From: Microcystis wesenbergii NRERC-220
GTDB taxonomy: Bacteria > Cyanobacteriota > Cyanobacteriia > Cyanobacteriales > Microcystaceae
Length of the DNA stretch: 64,000 nucleotides
Direction of reading: 5' to 3'
Assembly (NCBI RefSeq): GCF_032027425.1
Contig: NZ_JAVSJA010000001.1
Coordinates: forward strand, 1,860,001-1,924,000
Shown here one piece after another: positions 1 to 8,964 of the stretch (position 1 is its first letter; each line of letters opens with the position of its first letter). Below the pieces are notes generated by a model. It was given only the letters and a program-made list of their open reading frames with translations. It did not search any database and had not been told where the DNA came from. Made by a program: the position numbers and the translations under genes.

Positions 1-782
1 AGAATTACCTGATTTCCCGCCACGGCAGCCACTAAAGCGGTGACAGTCGGGAGCGAGCGAGGTGTAGCGGCGATTTGGTCGGCTTTATCATTGAGATTAT
101 CCACCACCCGCGCCACTGCCTTATCGGTGGCAATACTGAGTAATTTCCCTTCGTTGGAGGTTTGGGAACCACCCCCAACTCCTAAAACCACGGTTGAACC
201 ATCGGATTGATTGGCAGTACCATCTCCCTGAGCGGTGGTAATAATTTCGGCCGTGGTGGTATTAATTGCCCGGACATTCAACTTGACAAAAGCATCGGTT
301 TCTGTCTTGGCAGTGCTAAAAATAATAAACGAGCCACCGGATTGTTTTTTTTGTAAATCGAATTGGGTAATCGAACCGATAATCACCACATCTACCCCCA
401 AAATTTGCCCGATTTGAGCAGCGGTAGCGGCATCTACCCGTCCCGAAGCCCCGAAATTCTGTTCTCTGAGGACAGCATCAATGCGACTGCGCTCAATGAC
501 TGTATAGCGACCACTTTCCACCAATTTATTGACGAGAATATCGCTGACACCACTGGCCCCACCATTGAGAAATGTTAACCACTGGGGATTACTGAGACCG
601 CTATAATCGAAGTCTAAAACCGCTACTCGCACCTTTTCGCTTTTTTGGGCTAAGAGTAAAGGTAAATTGTTAGAGGTAGCTTGGGAGAAAGCCGGTGCGT
701 TGAAGCTAAAACCCAAACTAGAAGCGACTCCCACAAGGGTGATTAGGGCAGAAAAACCACGGATACTATCTTGATCGAACAT
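1..782 (-). CDS. CsgG-family curli-assembly-like lipoprotein, 3' end cut by window edge
   Basis: About 260 residues are visible, reading leftwards from an ATG at 782; the C-terminus lies outside the window. The N-terminus has a hydrophobic secretion segment (roughly residues 10-35, SALITLVGVASSLGFSF) followed by a mature region with VRVAVLDFDYSG, a NGGASGVSDILVNKLVESG stretch, then YTVIERSRIDAVLREQNF and DVVIIGSITQFD. These match the CsgG / FlgO-like domain (outer-membrane secretion channel or related periplasmic lipoprotein). No obvious lipobox Cys is visible near the signal, so it may be a soluble CsgG-domain protein rather than a true curli pore. Family call is good; the role in this organism is unknown. 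Confidence 0.75.
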   Translation of the reverse strand, partial: MFDQDSIRGFSALITLVGVASSLGFSFNAPAFSQATSNNLPLLLAQKSEKVRVAVLDFDYSGLSNPQWLTFLNGGASGVSDILVNKLVESGRYTVIERSRIDAVLREQNFGASGRVDAATAAQIGQILGVDVVIIGSITQFDLQKKQSGGSFIIFSTAKTETDAFVKLNVRAINTTTAEIITTAQGDGTANQSDGSTVVLGVGGGSQTSNEGKLLSIATDKAVARVVDNLNDKADQIAATPRSLPTVTALVAAVAGNQVI

Positions 783-855
783 GATAAGGGGTTCTCCAGT
801 CAAATAGAATATAGCTCATAATACATCTGAAAATTGCTCTAACTATCGAGAGTGA

Positions 856-1839
856 TCAAGAGCGAGAATTTTGAATGGCAGTAATTAAACCTCTCACTTC
901 CTCGGTTCCCTCGGAAGCTTCAAAGGAAGTGGGAAATTTACCCTTAGCAATCATCCGCAATCCCAAGGGGGCAATACTTAATAAACCCTGTAAATCGCGC
1001 CAATAATTGCCCACCACATAGAGGCCGAATTTGCGTTCATCAACCCATCCCCCTGCTTTGACTAATTCCACTAAAACTTTCCGGTGACGAATGGGACGAC
1101 TACTATCGTCCGACTTGCGGGCGAGTATTTCCTGTTTAATTTTACTAATCTGATCCATGGGGGCCACTGCCATGGGACAAACCGCATTACAGAAATAGCA
1201 ACGGGTACAACCCCAAACCCCTGCGGTGCCTTGGTTATAAAGTTCTAGGCGACTTTCCTGATTACCATCGCGGGAATCTGCTAGGGTGCGCTGTGCTTTT
1301 GCTAAAGCGTGGGGACCGACAAAATCGGGATTGACTTGCTTGGCATTACATTCCGAATAACAGGCCCCGCACATAATGCAGTTACCCATCTGATTGAGAT
1401 TGGCTCTTTCTTCTGGAGTTTGCAGAAATTCTCGTTCGGGAATGGTGCGCGCTTGACTACTAATATAAGGTTCAACCCTTTCTAAATCGTCCCAAAACGG
1501 TTGCATATTAACGATTAAATCCCGGATAATCGGTAAATTGCCTAGGGGCGCGATCGTGATTTCAGGAATTTCTCCGGCATCTTTTTGGCTACAATGGTTT
1601 AATTCACTGGCGATATTTTGTTGACAAGCCAGGGCCGAACGACCGTTAATTTTCATAGCACAGCTGCCACAAATTGTGTTGCGGCAATTTTTGCGAAAGG
1701 CCAAAGTTCCATCAAGTTCCCATTTGATGCGATTAAGGCAGTCGAGAATTGTATTTCCCGCCTCCACCTCTAGGGTAAAATTTTCTAGGTAGGGGGTGTC
1801 GTTGGGTCGTTGACGCAGAATTTTAAAATAAACTTCCAT
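856..1839 (-). CDS. sdhB: Succinate dehydrogenase / fumarate reductase iron-sulfur subunit
   Basis: The 327-residue protein carries electrons from the flavoprotein subunit to quinone in respiratory succinate oxidation, at the thylakoid or plasma membrane. The N-terminal [2Fe-2S] ferredoxin domain shows CRNTICGSCAM and a distal Cys in SALACQ; the C-terminal domain shows CIMCGACYSEC and CTRCYFCNAVCP for the other clusters. Length is somewhat greater than the 240-260 residues of proteobacterial SdhB, as is usual for cyanobacteria. A GTG nine bases upstream is possible, but ATG at 1839 (MEVYFKI) fits the family start. No sdhA is adjacent, consistent with scattered sdh genes in cyanobacteria. Confidence 0.85.
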   Translation of the reverse strand: MEVYFKILRQRPNDTPYLENFTLEVEAGNTILDCLNRIKWELDGTLAFRKNCRNTICGSCAMKINGRSALACQQNIASELNHCSQKDAGEIPEITIAPLGNLPIIRDLIVNMQPFWDDLERVEPYISSQARTIPEREFLQTPEERANLNQMGNCIMCGACYSECNAKQVNPDFVGPHALAKAQRTLADSRDGNQESRLELYNQGTAGVWGCTRCYFCNAVCPMAVAPMDQISKIKQEILARKSDDSSRPIRHRKVLVELVKAGGWVDERKFGLYVVGNYWRDLQGLLSIAPLGLRMIAKGKFPTSFEASEGTEEVRGLITAIQNSRS

Positions 1840-1848
1840 ACTCGGCAC

Positions 1849-2370
1849 GGGGATGAGGGACTCCTAATACTCAGGATAATCGATGTTAACGGGCCAAGGG
1901 GGAGCTAGTAATGGTAATTAATCCTTAAGATTTGCCCTGGTCGGTTGAGCCAAGGGGTGGGTATCTAGGCCTAATGATAGATGGGGAAGTCGATCGAAAA
2001 CAGTTTAATCACCCCGGATTTACTGCTCTGGGTCATTACTTTTTTGCCAACTCCAACCACAAGTATAGTTTCTCAATTCCTTGCTAGGTATAGCTTAATC
2101 CATTTTATGTCCTTACTTTCTCCTCCTGTTTTCCTCGCACCCGACCAAAAATTGCCAGAGTCTTGACCAAAAATTTCCTCTCCCCCACAAGGTTTACACT
2201 TACTACCTAGTCTGGGGTCTTCTTAGCACGATTGTCATCACCGAACCATCAGTTTTAAAAAATTTATTATTCCCCTCTAGACATTTTTGGCGAGATTTTT
2301 GGTATGATCAATTTGTCAGTGTAAACTTAATTGACAGTCAGTCAAAAATCAAGGAACATTAAAAAGTACC
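1849..2370. other. Intergenic spacer, no gene recognised
   Basis: AT-rich spacer between the divergent sdhB and cyAbrB genes. It must hold both promoters, but no palindrome or recognisable operator stands out. A 61-codon open frame from 1981 has no family features. Confidence 0.5.
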
Positions 2371-2757
2371 ATGAGTGATATCTCTCCTACTCCCCTAACC
2401 GGGAAAGCTCTACTACAAAAAGTCAAAGAGTTATCCCACTTACCCCGTCGCGAAACGGCAAAACGTTGTGGTTACTACTCCCAAAGTAAAGATGGTCAAG
2501 TTCGGGTCAATTTAACCGACTTTTACGATGCTGTTTTAGGTGCAAAAGGGGTTCCCCTCGATCCCGAAGGGACTAAAGATGGCCGCGGCCGCGAACCCAC
2601 TTTCCGGGTTAGTGTCCATAAAAATGGTCAAATCGTCATCGGTTCCACCTATACCGAACAAATGAACTTGCAGCCCGGGGATGAATTTGAAATCAAACTT
2701 GGCTACAAGCACATCCACCTCAAACAAACGGAATCAGAAGAACCGGTAGAAGCTTAA
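2371..2757 (+). CDS. cyAbrB-type transcriptional regulator
   Basis: A 128-residue protein with the signature N-terminus LTGKALLQKVKELSHLPRRE and YYSQSKDGQVRVNLTDFYDAVL, then an AbrB-like C-terminal part (FRVSVHKNGQIVIGSTYTEQ, QPGDEFEIKLG). cyAbrB proteins are cyanobacterial global regulators of carbon/nitrogen balance, hydrogenase and other genes; the two paralogues (cyAbrB1 and cyAbrB2) cannot be told apart by eye here. It stands alone with a 500-base upstream spacer, so it probably has its own promoter. Family assignment is firm. Confidence 0.88.
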   Translation: MSDISPTPLTGKALLQKVKELSHLPRRETAKRCGYYSQSKDGQVRVNLTDFYDAVLGAKGVPLDPEGTKDGRGREPTFRVSVHKNGQIVIGSTYTEQMNLQPGDEFEIKLGYKHIHLKQTESEEPVEA

Positions 2758-3222
2758 ATAGGTTAGGGAGTAGGGATAAGGACAAAAAAAATCGGCAGTC
2801 AAAAGGGCTAGTTTTGACAAGACCGACCAAAAAGACAATATAGATTCTTATCCCTAATTCTAACCCCTGACCGCCTCTTTTATCAACTCGAGGGGTTTTC
2901 CCTAAGCACTTTTTGTTCTTTTTCGCAACCCCCTAGGGATGGATTTTTGTGGGAGCTAGGCTTTTCCAGAGCAAAGTTCCACAGTTATTCTGTCCCTAGA
3001 GGGTTTGTTGTTTTAGCCATCAGGAGACAGGAGACTCCGAGACAGGAGACTCCGAGACAGGAGATTATTTTTATTTATTCTCCCTTCTCCCCACACCCCA
3101 CACCCTACACCCTACACCCCACACCCCACACCCCACACCCCCCCTGCCCCCCCGATGTCGGGGGGGTTGGGGGGGTCACACCCCACACCCCACACCCCCA
3201 CTTCCTTAGCACCTAATTGACA
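2758..3222. repeat. Repeat-filled intergenic region
   Basis: No gene. From about 3020 it holds three copies of a 16-base unit built on GAGACAGGAGACTCC, then a long run of CCCCACACC / CCCTACACC units (about 3085-3200) with a G-rich inverted stretch (CCCCCGATGTCGGGGG) near 3150. The same C-rich run recurs near 12800, 45550 and 48630. Confidence 0.8.
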
Positions 3223-4017
3223 ATGGACATGGCTGCCTTAATCAAAATTATTATCTTCCTGTTGGCCTGGTTAATTCTCTGGCTGCCCATTGCCATTGGT
3301 TTAGGGAGTCGTTTGGGATGGCAACCGCTGCAAGGGACAAAACCTGAGCAGAAATTGCCCCTGGTGGCCTCTCTTTACGTTTTGGCTCCCTTAGTTATCT
3401 GGGGATTATTAAAGATAGAGGGGAGCAGCCTCGATAATTACGGATTAATTTGGTCATTTTCCCTATTTATCTCCCTAACTAAAGGATTAATCCTGGCAGT
3501 GGTGGGATTAGGGATAATTTTTTTCCTAGAGGGGATTTTGACCTGGGTACATTGGCAGCCCAAAAATCTAACTCGTGCTTTTGCCTTGAGTTTACCCCTG
3601 TTGATAGTGGCCCTCTGGGTGGGTATTACCGAGGAATTAATCTTTCGGGGCATCTTTTTGAGCCAATTAAGCCAAGAATACGGTTTTTGGGTGGCGGGAG
3701 CCATTTCTAGCCTAATTTTTGCCCTGCTGCACCTGCTTTGGGAGCGTCAGCAAACGCTGCCGCAACTACCCGGTTTATTTCTGATGGGCATGGTTCTGGT
3801 CTGGGCGCGGGCGATCGATCATGGTAGTTTAGGATTAGCTTGGGGACTTCATAGCGGTTGGGTATGGGGATTGGCCTTGCTAGACAGTGCCGAATTGATG
3901 TCTTACAGCGATTCTGGGTTAGCTTGGGTTAAAGGTATCTATAACCAACCTTTAGCGGGGTTAGCGGGTATTCTTTGCCTCTTGGGGACAGCTTGGGGGT
4001 TAAACTTGTTTCAGTAG
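3223..4017 (+). CDS. CPBP (CAAX-like) intramembrane metalloprotease
   Basis: A multi-pass membrane protein of about 264 residues. The Abi/CPBP motifs are present: EELIFRG (motif 1, EExxxR), FALLHL (motif 2 His) and LAWGLHSGW (motif 3 His). The N-terminal half has four to five hydrophobic segments. In bacteria this family includes bacteriocin self-immunity and processing proteases; the substrate here is unknown. A TTG at 3217 could start the frame, but ATG at 3223 (or 3229) is preferred. The 3' end overlaps the convergent Tab2 gene by 18 bases. Confidence 0.8.
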   Translation: MDMAALIKIIIFLLAWLILWLPIAIGLGSRLGWQPLQGTKPEQKLPLVASLYVLAPLVIWGLLKIEGSSLDNYGLIWSFSLFISLTKGLILAVVGLGIIFFLEGILTWVHWQPKNLTRAFALSLPLLIVALWVGITEELIFRGIFLSQLSQEYGFWVAGAISSLIFALLHLLWERQQTLPQLPGLFLMGMVLVWARAIDHGSLGLAWGLHSGWVWGLALLDSAELMSYSDSGLAWVKGIYNQPLAGLAGILCLLGTAWGLNLFQ

Positions 4018-4797
4018 CCAAAAGCCGGTAAAAGTGCGACCAGAATCATCCGGTTGTATCAGGAGAAAGTGCAAACCTTGGCTTTCCTGTTTGGTTGCTT
4101 GATAAACATTGGCTGCCCGGGCTACATCTTCATCCTCGTAGGTTAGGAAAATCCAACGCTCATTTAGACCCGATTCCAAGACTAAACCGCCCGATCGCCC
4201 CCTTTCTGTGGGAATATGATCGATAAATACCGGGTTAATTTCCTCCAACCAACGAGCGATCGCCAGAGATTTTTTACCACCGGTAATAACCACACCGGGG
4301 ATCATTAAAGTGGAGGCTAAACCTAATTTTAAGGGAGAAAAGGCCTCTGGTAGGGAAAGAATCGGTATTCGGCGATCGCCAAAAAAGTTGACTAAATCAA
4401 CGGCGGGAAAGCGAGCAAAACGCCACTCTTGACCTAAAAATTGGTCTGGTAGGGGTTGCGGTGGAGGGGAGTCGATATTGATGGAGATTTGGCGTAATTC
4501 TAGCTGTTTTTTCAGGGCATTAACGTGACGGGTTAACTCAATTTTGATCTGTAAATTTTGACCGGCGAGGAGAAATAAATTGGCGCATTGGGGGCGAAAA
4601 ACTTGGATAATTTCTGGGGAGGAGACTTGACAAGCTTGCTGTAACTGTTGGGTTAACCAGTCGCTATTAGCTTGGGATTGGGGACAGGAATTTTCATAAA
4701 TAAGATGACCGAGAGGATCGTAAATTAACAATTGCCAGACTGTCTCAAGAGGGGAGGAAGATGAAGATTTATAAAAATCCGCTTGCCAAATAGTCAT
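4000..4797 (-). CDS. Tab2/Atab2-family RNA-binding protein (DUF1092)
   Basis: The start MTIWQADFYKSS and the body match the Tab2/Atab2 family, which in chloroplasts activates translation of photosystem I psaB mRNA (and other photosystem mRNAs in Arabidopsis). Family landmarks include WQLLIYDPLGHLIYE, the IIQVFRPQC region, GQEWRFARFPA, and the C-terminal RWIFLTYEDEDVARAANVY and LQGLHFLLIQPDD-type blocks. The length, 265 residues, is normal. The start at 4797 is chosen over an upstream in-frame ATG six codons earlier because MTIWQ is the family N-terminus. It is soluble and presumably binds RNA; substrate specificity in cyanobacteria is inferred. Confidence 0.85.
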   Translation of the reverse strand: MTIWQADFYKSSSSSPLETVWQLLIYDPLGHLIYENSCPQSQANSDWLTQQLQQACQVSSPEIIQVFRPQCANLFLLAGQNLQIKIELTRHVNALKKQLELRQISINIDSPPPQPLPDQFLGQEWRFARFPAVDLVNFFGDRRIPILSLPEAFSPLKLGLASTLMIPGVVITGGKKSLAIARWLEEINPVFIDHIPTERGRSGGLVLESGLNERWIFLTYEDEDVARAANVYQATKQESQGLHFLLIQPDDSGRTFTGFWLLKQV

Positions 4798-4891
4798 AAT
4801 TGAGTAAAAAGCCACCAGTAAAAAGTCAAAAAATGGTCAGGAGTAGAGGTCAACTAAAAATTTTACCTTACCAGGACTTTTAAGTAACGCA

Positions 4892-4926
4892 CAGAAAACG
4901 GGTTTCTCGGAGAAACCCGTTTTCTG
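4892..4926. repeat. Perfect hairpin, 16-bp arms and 3-nt loop
   Basis: The left arm CAGAAAACGGGTTTCT is followed by CGG and its exact reverse complement. It sits between two divergent genes, so it is not an obvious terminator for either; a small mobile palindrome is more likely. Confidence 0.85.
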
Positions 4927-5034
4927 CTCATGCACTCATGCAAAAAGGGGAATAAATAATCAGTCTTTAATAACCAGATTTAGTATTATTCTTAATTCTC
5001 CTGACGACCGACTACTGACTACTGACTCCTGACT

Positions 5035-5063
5035 CCGTTCGGCTGAGCTCACGGCCGAAGCCT
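5035..5063. repeat. Dispersed repeat with TTCGGC...GCCGAA palindrome, copy 1
   Basis: A 29-base sequence built on CGTTCGGCTGAGCTCACGG that recurs exactly at 28046-28074. It contains TTCGGC and GCCGAA arms separated by ten bases. The surrounding spacer otherwise carries ACTACTGACT-type short repeats. Confidence 0.85.
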
Positions 5064-5164
5064 AACCCTAACAACAATTTTTGATTTTTACAAGAGGTCT
5101 AATCTAGGAGCGAGACAAAAAAGGCTATATACTAGGGAAAGCTATAGCAAAAAATGTCGAGACA

Positions 5165-5743
5165 ATGGAAGAAAATTGGCTAGAAATTGGGACAATAGTA
5201 GCACCCCAGGGACTGGAGGGAGAATTGCGAGTTTTATCGGTATCAGATTTTCCCGAACGTTTTCAGAAGCGAGGTATTAGGGGAATACAAGGGCCAAAAG
5301 GGGGAGAAATCCGAGAAATTACTCTGCTCAGGGGACGTGATCTACCGGGCAAAAATATTTATGTTATCAAGTTAGAGGGGGTTGAAAATCGGGAACAAGC
5401 TGAAGCTTTGCGCGGATATAAATTATGGGCGAATAAACTAGAAAAACCTCGCCTAAAAGCCGATGAATATCATGTTAGTGAGCTAGTAAACTTAGAGGTT
5501 TATCATCACCTGACAGGAGAAAAAATCGGGGTTGTAGTAGATATTTTCTGGGCTGGTAATGACATTTTAGCAGTGCAACTAGAAGCAAATCTCGCCTCTG
5601 TCAAGAAAAAAAGCCCTTCTTCCGACTCAAAAGCCACGGTCCTGGTTCCCTTTGTCAAAGAAATTGTGCCACTGGTGGATCTGAAAGCGGCACGCATCGA
5701 GATCTCGCCACCACCGGGGTTATTAGAGATCAATTTATCCTAG
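5165..5743 (+). CDS. rimM: Ribosome maturation factor RimM
   Basis: The 192-residue protein assists 30S subunit assembly by binding ribosomal protein S19 near the 16S rRNA head. The N-terminal RimM barrel shows LEIGTIVAPQGLEGELRV, PERF and LEGVENREQAEALRGYKLWA; the C-terminal PRC-barrel shows EYHVSELVNLEVYH, IGVVVDIFWAGNDILAV and LVPFVKEIVPLVDLKAARI, ending with the typical PPPGLLEI. The length is normal and the start ATG is unambiguous. It is a single gene, with no trmD or rpsP next to it as in proteobacteria. Confidence 0.93.
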   Translation: MEENWLEIGTIVAPQGLEGELRVLSVSDFPERFQKRGIRGIQGPKGGEIREITLLRGRDLPGKNIYVIKLEGVENREQAEALRGYKLWANKLEKPRLKADEYHVSELVNLEVYHHLTGEKIGVVVDIFWAGNDILAVQLEANLASVKKKSPSSDSKATVLVPFVKEIVPLVDLKAARIEISPPPGLLEINLS

Positions 5744-5952
5744 GCTGATTCTTGATGGTAGATTTCGACAAAGATAAGGTAATACTGGAACAGTAAGGAT
5801 TAGCTGCTTTTTTAGCTAATTTAACAACACCCAGTTATCCCTAGGGACTGCTAACCAACCGTGACAATTTTTGATTTTTAGAGGAAGTCCACTTTTGTCA
5901 CGGAAATGGGTAATCTCAAAAGGAAAGATAGATATTATTTTGATGAAAGGCT

Positions 5953-6732
5953 ATGGGTATCAGCATCCTGAGAATCTGGGCGATCGCAGCTAATGGTTTT
6001 CGCGAGGTTATCCGCGATCGCATTCTTTACTTTATCGGGTTTTTTGCCTTGTTGATGGCCTTCGCTTGGCGTTTATTACCAGAAATTGCGATAGGAACCC
6101 ATCAGAAAATCTTTCTTGACTTGGGATTAGCCGCTATCGGGTTATTAGGGGTAATTGTCGCGGTTTTTGTGGGTACAGGGCTAATTAATCAGGAAATTGA
6201 CAAGAGAACTATTTTAGTTTTGATTCCCAAACCCCTGAGTCGGGCCGAATTTATCCTCGGTAAACACTTGGGTTTGTCTGGGGTTTTAGCGGTGATGTTG
6301 GGGGTAATGTTGGTGATTTACCTGCTGATGTTGCTGGGGATGAAAGTATCTTTTCAAGCTTTACCCCTGATTGTCTCGGTTTTCTATCTCGGTTTGGAAT
6401 TAATTCTGATCGCAGCCCTGGCGATCGCTTTTGGGGTATTTACCAGTTCAATTTTAGCCACGTTAATGACTTTTGGGGTCTATCTCATGGGTCACATCAG
6501 CAAAGATCTGATCCAATTGGGTATAATCAGCAAAAATCCCAATATTCTCGCTATCACCCAAAATATTTATCTAATTCTCCCAGATTTGGAGAGATTAAAT
6601 TTTAGAAACGAGGCCGTTTATGGTTTGCTCCCTAGTGCTGATGTCTTAATCGGTAATGCCCTCTACAGTCTCGTTTATACTGGTCTATTATTGGGTATCT
6701 CCATCCTCATCTTTTCACGACGACAATTTTAA
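5953..6732 (+). CDS. ABC-2 type transporter permease
   Basis: A 259-residue integral membrane protein with about six hydrophobic segments. RILYFIGFFALLMAF, a large cytoplasmic loop with INQEIDKRTILVLIPKPLSR and EFILGKHLG are the hallmark of ABC-2 permeases (the INxEIexrTi...KPvsR motif), with SILIFSRRQF at the end. No ATP-binding partner lies next to it; the substrate is unknown. Conserved in cyanobacteria as a single gene. Confidence 0.8.
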   Translation: MGISILRIWAIAANGFREVIRDRILYFIGFFALLMAFAWRLLPEIAIGTHQKIFLDLGLAAIGLLGVIVAVFVGTGLINQEIDKRTILVLIPKPLSRAEFILGKHLGLSGVLAVMLGVMLVIYLLMLLGMKVSFQALPLIVSVFYLGLELILIAALAIAFGVFTSSILATLMTFGVYLMGHISKDLIQLGIISKNPNILAITQNIYLILPDLERLNFRNEAVYGLLPSADVLIGNALYSLVYTGLLLGISILIFSRRQF

Positions 6733-6796
6733 ATGGCCTTGGCGAATCAAGGTATGAATGTCATCGCCATCGATTAGTTTATAGACATTATTAGCC

Positions 6797-7261
6797 ATGA
6801 AATTAAAGGCCCAACTGCATATTTTAAGTCGAGAAGCGGTCAATTATGGACTGGCAACCGTGGTCATGGAAGAAGCGGTTAATCCCGTCCTTGCAGCTTT
6901 TGCTAGACAGTTAAAACATTTACAATACTATGTAGTTCAGAATAGCCAGGGTGATTGGTTACTAACCACTTTAGCCCATCGGCAGCAGCCGCAACAGGAA
7001 AAAAGGGTGATCTATGCCTTTGCTACGGAAAAAATGGCCCTATCTGCTCAAAATACTGCTAATTCACCCCTATCAACGCTCCTGATTCCCGTAACCCATC
7101 TTTTATTCCAATTATTTGCCGTAGAAAAAGTAGATAGTATTATTTTTCTGGAAAATGCACACACCGCTCAAACAGGAAAAGAAATCTCCCGGACCCAATT
7201 AAAGGCTAATATTGAAAAACAACTGCAAAAACTGGGGACAATTCCTGCCAATCTTGCTTAA
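6797..7261 (+). CDS. Conserved cyanobacterial protein of unknown function
   Basis: A 154-residue soluble protein starting 64 bases after the permease gene, perhaps cotranscribed. It begins MKLKAQLHILSREAVNYGLA and has hydrophobic blocks around LIPVTHLLFQLFAVEKVDSIIF. No catalytic motif or known domain is recognised. Codon use resembles its neighbours, so it looks like a genuine resident gene rather than a relic. Confidence 0.6.
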   Translation: MKLKAQLHILSREAVNYGLATVVMEEAVNPVLAAFARQLKHLQYYVVQNSQGDWLLTTLAHRQQPQQEKRVIYAFATEKMALSAQNTANSPLSTLLIPVTHLLFQLFAVEKVDSIIFLENAHTAQTGKEISRTQLKANIEKQLQKLGTIPANLA

Positions 7262-7294
7262 TTAGTTATCCTTAATCAAGGCGAATTAGATGTC

Positions 7295-7336
7295 ATACTA
7301 AATCCGTTGAGTATAGGCTACATATCAGGAGAGGCA
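7295..7336. repeat. Dispersed repeat (ACTAAATCCG...GGAGAGGCA), copy 1
   Basis: About 42 bases containing CTACATATCAGGAGAGGCA. The same sequence in reverse orientation occurs at 60871-60913 and 61109-61150, with few mismatches. It lies in the spacer before the VapBC-type pair. Confidence 0.8.
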
Positions 7337-7550
7337 ATAGGCACTCTTGCAATAGGCAAAAGAAGAAATAGATAATCAGTCTGTAATAACGAGATTTAGC
7401 ATTACCACCAGAGACTTTTTAAGCTGGCAACTTGAGTCTAGCCTAATCAGGGAGATTATTTAGAGCCGATCGTATAAACAAGCACCTGAGCCAAACGGCT
7501 AGGAGCATATCGGTTACTATAGAGAGTGTCTATTTTCTCAAAACCGACCT

Positions 7551-7793
7551 ATGCTGCGAGAAGATCTTAAGAAAGAATTAGATAAACTAAACGATGATCA
7601 ACTGAAAAAGATTGCTGATTTCATAGCCGACCTTGAGTTTCAGTCTGGACAAGTCCCATCGTCTGTTCCGCTTTGGCAAAGAGCAACACCATCCCAGAGA
7701 GCTAGGGAATTGCGTGAATGGGTGTTACAACTTCCCAAAGATAGTCCGAGTCTAGGAGATGAAGCCTTTAGTCGCGATAGTATTTACGAATGA
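7551..7793 (+). CDS. Putative antitoxin of a VapBC-type pair
   Basis: An 80-residue protein, highly charged, with an N-terminal helix rich in Leu/Lys/Asp (LKKELDKLNDDQLKKIADFI) and a C-terminal tail suited to toxin binding. It is called an antitoxin from context: its stop overlaps the start of a PIN-domain toxin by four bases (ATGA arrangement). No classical AbrB, RHH or Phd DNA-binding motif is evident, so the antitoxin class is uncertain. Confidence 0.6.
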   Translation: MLREDLKKELDKLNDDQLKKIADFIADLEFQSGQVPSSVPLWQRATPSQRARELREWVLQLPKDSPSLGDEAFSRDSIYE

Positions 7794-8257
7794 TGACGAG
7801 ATATTTACTTGACACTAATATTGTTATGCGATTGTGCAATTGTTCCGACCTACAGCATAAGCTGGCAACCAATGCAGTTTCTCGTCTGCTCATGCAATCA
7901 GATGAATGTTTCCTTGCGACACAAGTAATAATTGAGTTTTGGGTTGTTGCCACCAGACCAACTGAAGTCAATGGTTTGGGTTGGTCTGTAGAACAAACCA
8001 GAAGCATGATAGATCAACTTCTCGCTCGTTTTCCAGTCTTGGCAGAATCTCGGCAGATTTTTACAAATTGGCTGAACTTAGTCACAACTAACAGAGTGAT
8101 GGGTAAACGCACTCATGATGTTCGTCTCGTTGCGGCTATGCTTGCCAATGAAATTACACATCTGTTGACCTTTAATCCCAGTGATTTTGCGGGTATATCA
8201 AGTATTACCATAACTCATCCACAAGATTTGAACCCGTTTGATACTAATGAGCCATAG
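7790..8257 (+). CDS. PIN-domain ribonuclease toxin (VapC-like)
   Basis: A 155-residue PIN protein. Acidic metal-binding residues are visible: Asp8 in YLLDTNIV, Glu49 in VIIEFWVV, Asp110 in THDVRLVAAM, and a late acidic block (TFNPSDF). The family cleaves tRNA or rRNA; the target here is unknown. Starts at 7790 or 7793 are both possible. Unlike the two toxin-antitoxin loci at 43-44.6 kb, this toxin frame is intact. Confidence 0.82.
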   Translation: MMTRYLLDTNIVMRLCNCSDLQHKLATNAVSRLLMQSDECFLATQVIIEFWVVATRPTEVNGLGWSVEQTRSMIDQLLARFPVLAESRQIFTNWLNLVTTNRVMGKRTHDVRLVAAMLANEITHLLTFNPSDFAGISSITITHPQDLNPFDTNEP

Positions 8258-8345
8258 TGTTGGCGAGCGCCGCATAACTCAATCGTTATCAATAGGGAAA
8301 AGTTAATTATCTGCAATTGCCTTTTTTACTCTCACTCACATTACC

Positions 8346-8840
8346 ATGACCGAGCCAACCCGATTAAACTATCATGATACCTATTCTTGTCCCGTCTGTC
8401 GCCATGGTAAAATCGCCACTTTACCCCTAATGGAAGCCTATGCTTGTAACTTTTGTCAACACATTTTTACTGCTAATTTAGAACAACAGGTTTTAAAAAT
8501 GGCCGATAGTCAATTACCCTTAACTTGGTATTGGAATGGTAAGTATTGGCAGGGTTTACCGAGAGAAGGCATGGAGATGGCAGGTTTTTACTTAATTATC
8601 GGTTTAGGATTTGTGATTTTTCCCACAGCAATTGTGGCTACGGGAGCCTATCTTTTTCCTCCGGTCGAGGGGAGTCCTTTGTCATGGGTGCCTCTATTTT
8701 GGTCGATTTTAACCTTTATTTGCCATGCTATTTGTTTACTCTGGTTAATGATCGAATATTATCAGTTTCCCGTTAATATGTATCTGCGGGCCCTAGCTCG
8801 TCGTTGGCAAAATTCTGTCGTCACTAGATTATTATCCTAG
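8346..8840 (+). CDS. Zinc-ribbon membrane protein, conserved in cyanobacteria
   Basis: A 164-residue protein with an N-terminal zinc ribbon formed by CPVC (Cys15/18) and CNFC (Cys34/37), then two strong transmembrane segments (FYLIIGLGFVIFPTAIVATG and a second around FWSILTFICHAICLLWLMI) and a short basic tail. Function unknown. It stands alone between the toxin pair and the convergent cimA gene. Confidence 0.7.
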   Translation: MTEPTRLNYHDTYSCPVCRHGKIATLPLMEAYACNFCQHIFTANLEQQVLKMADSQLPLTWYWNGKYWQGLPREGMEMAGFYLIIGLGFVIFPTAIVATGAYLFPPVEGSPLSWVPLFWSILTFICHAICLLWLMIEYYQFPVNMYLRALARRWQNSVVTRLLS

Positions 8841-8964
8841 GAAACATTCAATCCCAGAAAGGGGAGCAGGAAGTGGGGAAGTGGGTTGTGAGGTGTGGGG
8901 GGATGGGAAGAATAAATAAAAATAATCTCCTGAATACTGATTACTGATTACTGATTACTGTTCT

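Noticed and set aside
2947-3216. 89-codon plus-strand frame with Pro/His-rich tail
   Set aside because: It is a translation of intergenic C-rich repeats.
4892-4926. Rho-independent terminator
   Set aside because: The hairpin lies between divergent 5' ends and no U-tract follows on either strand.
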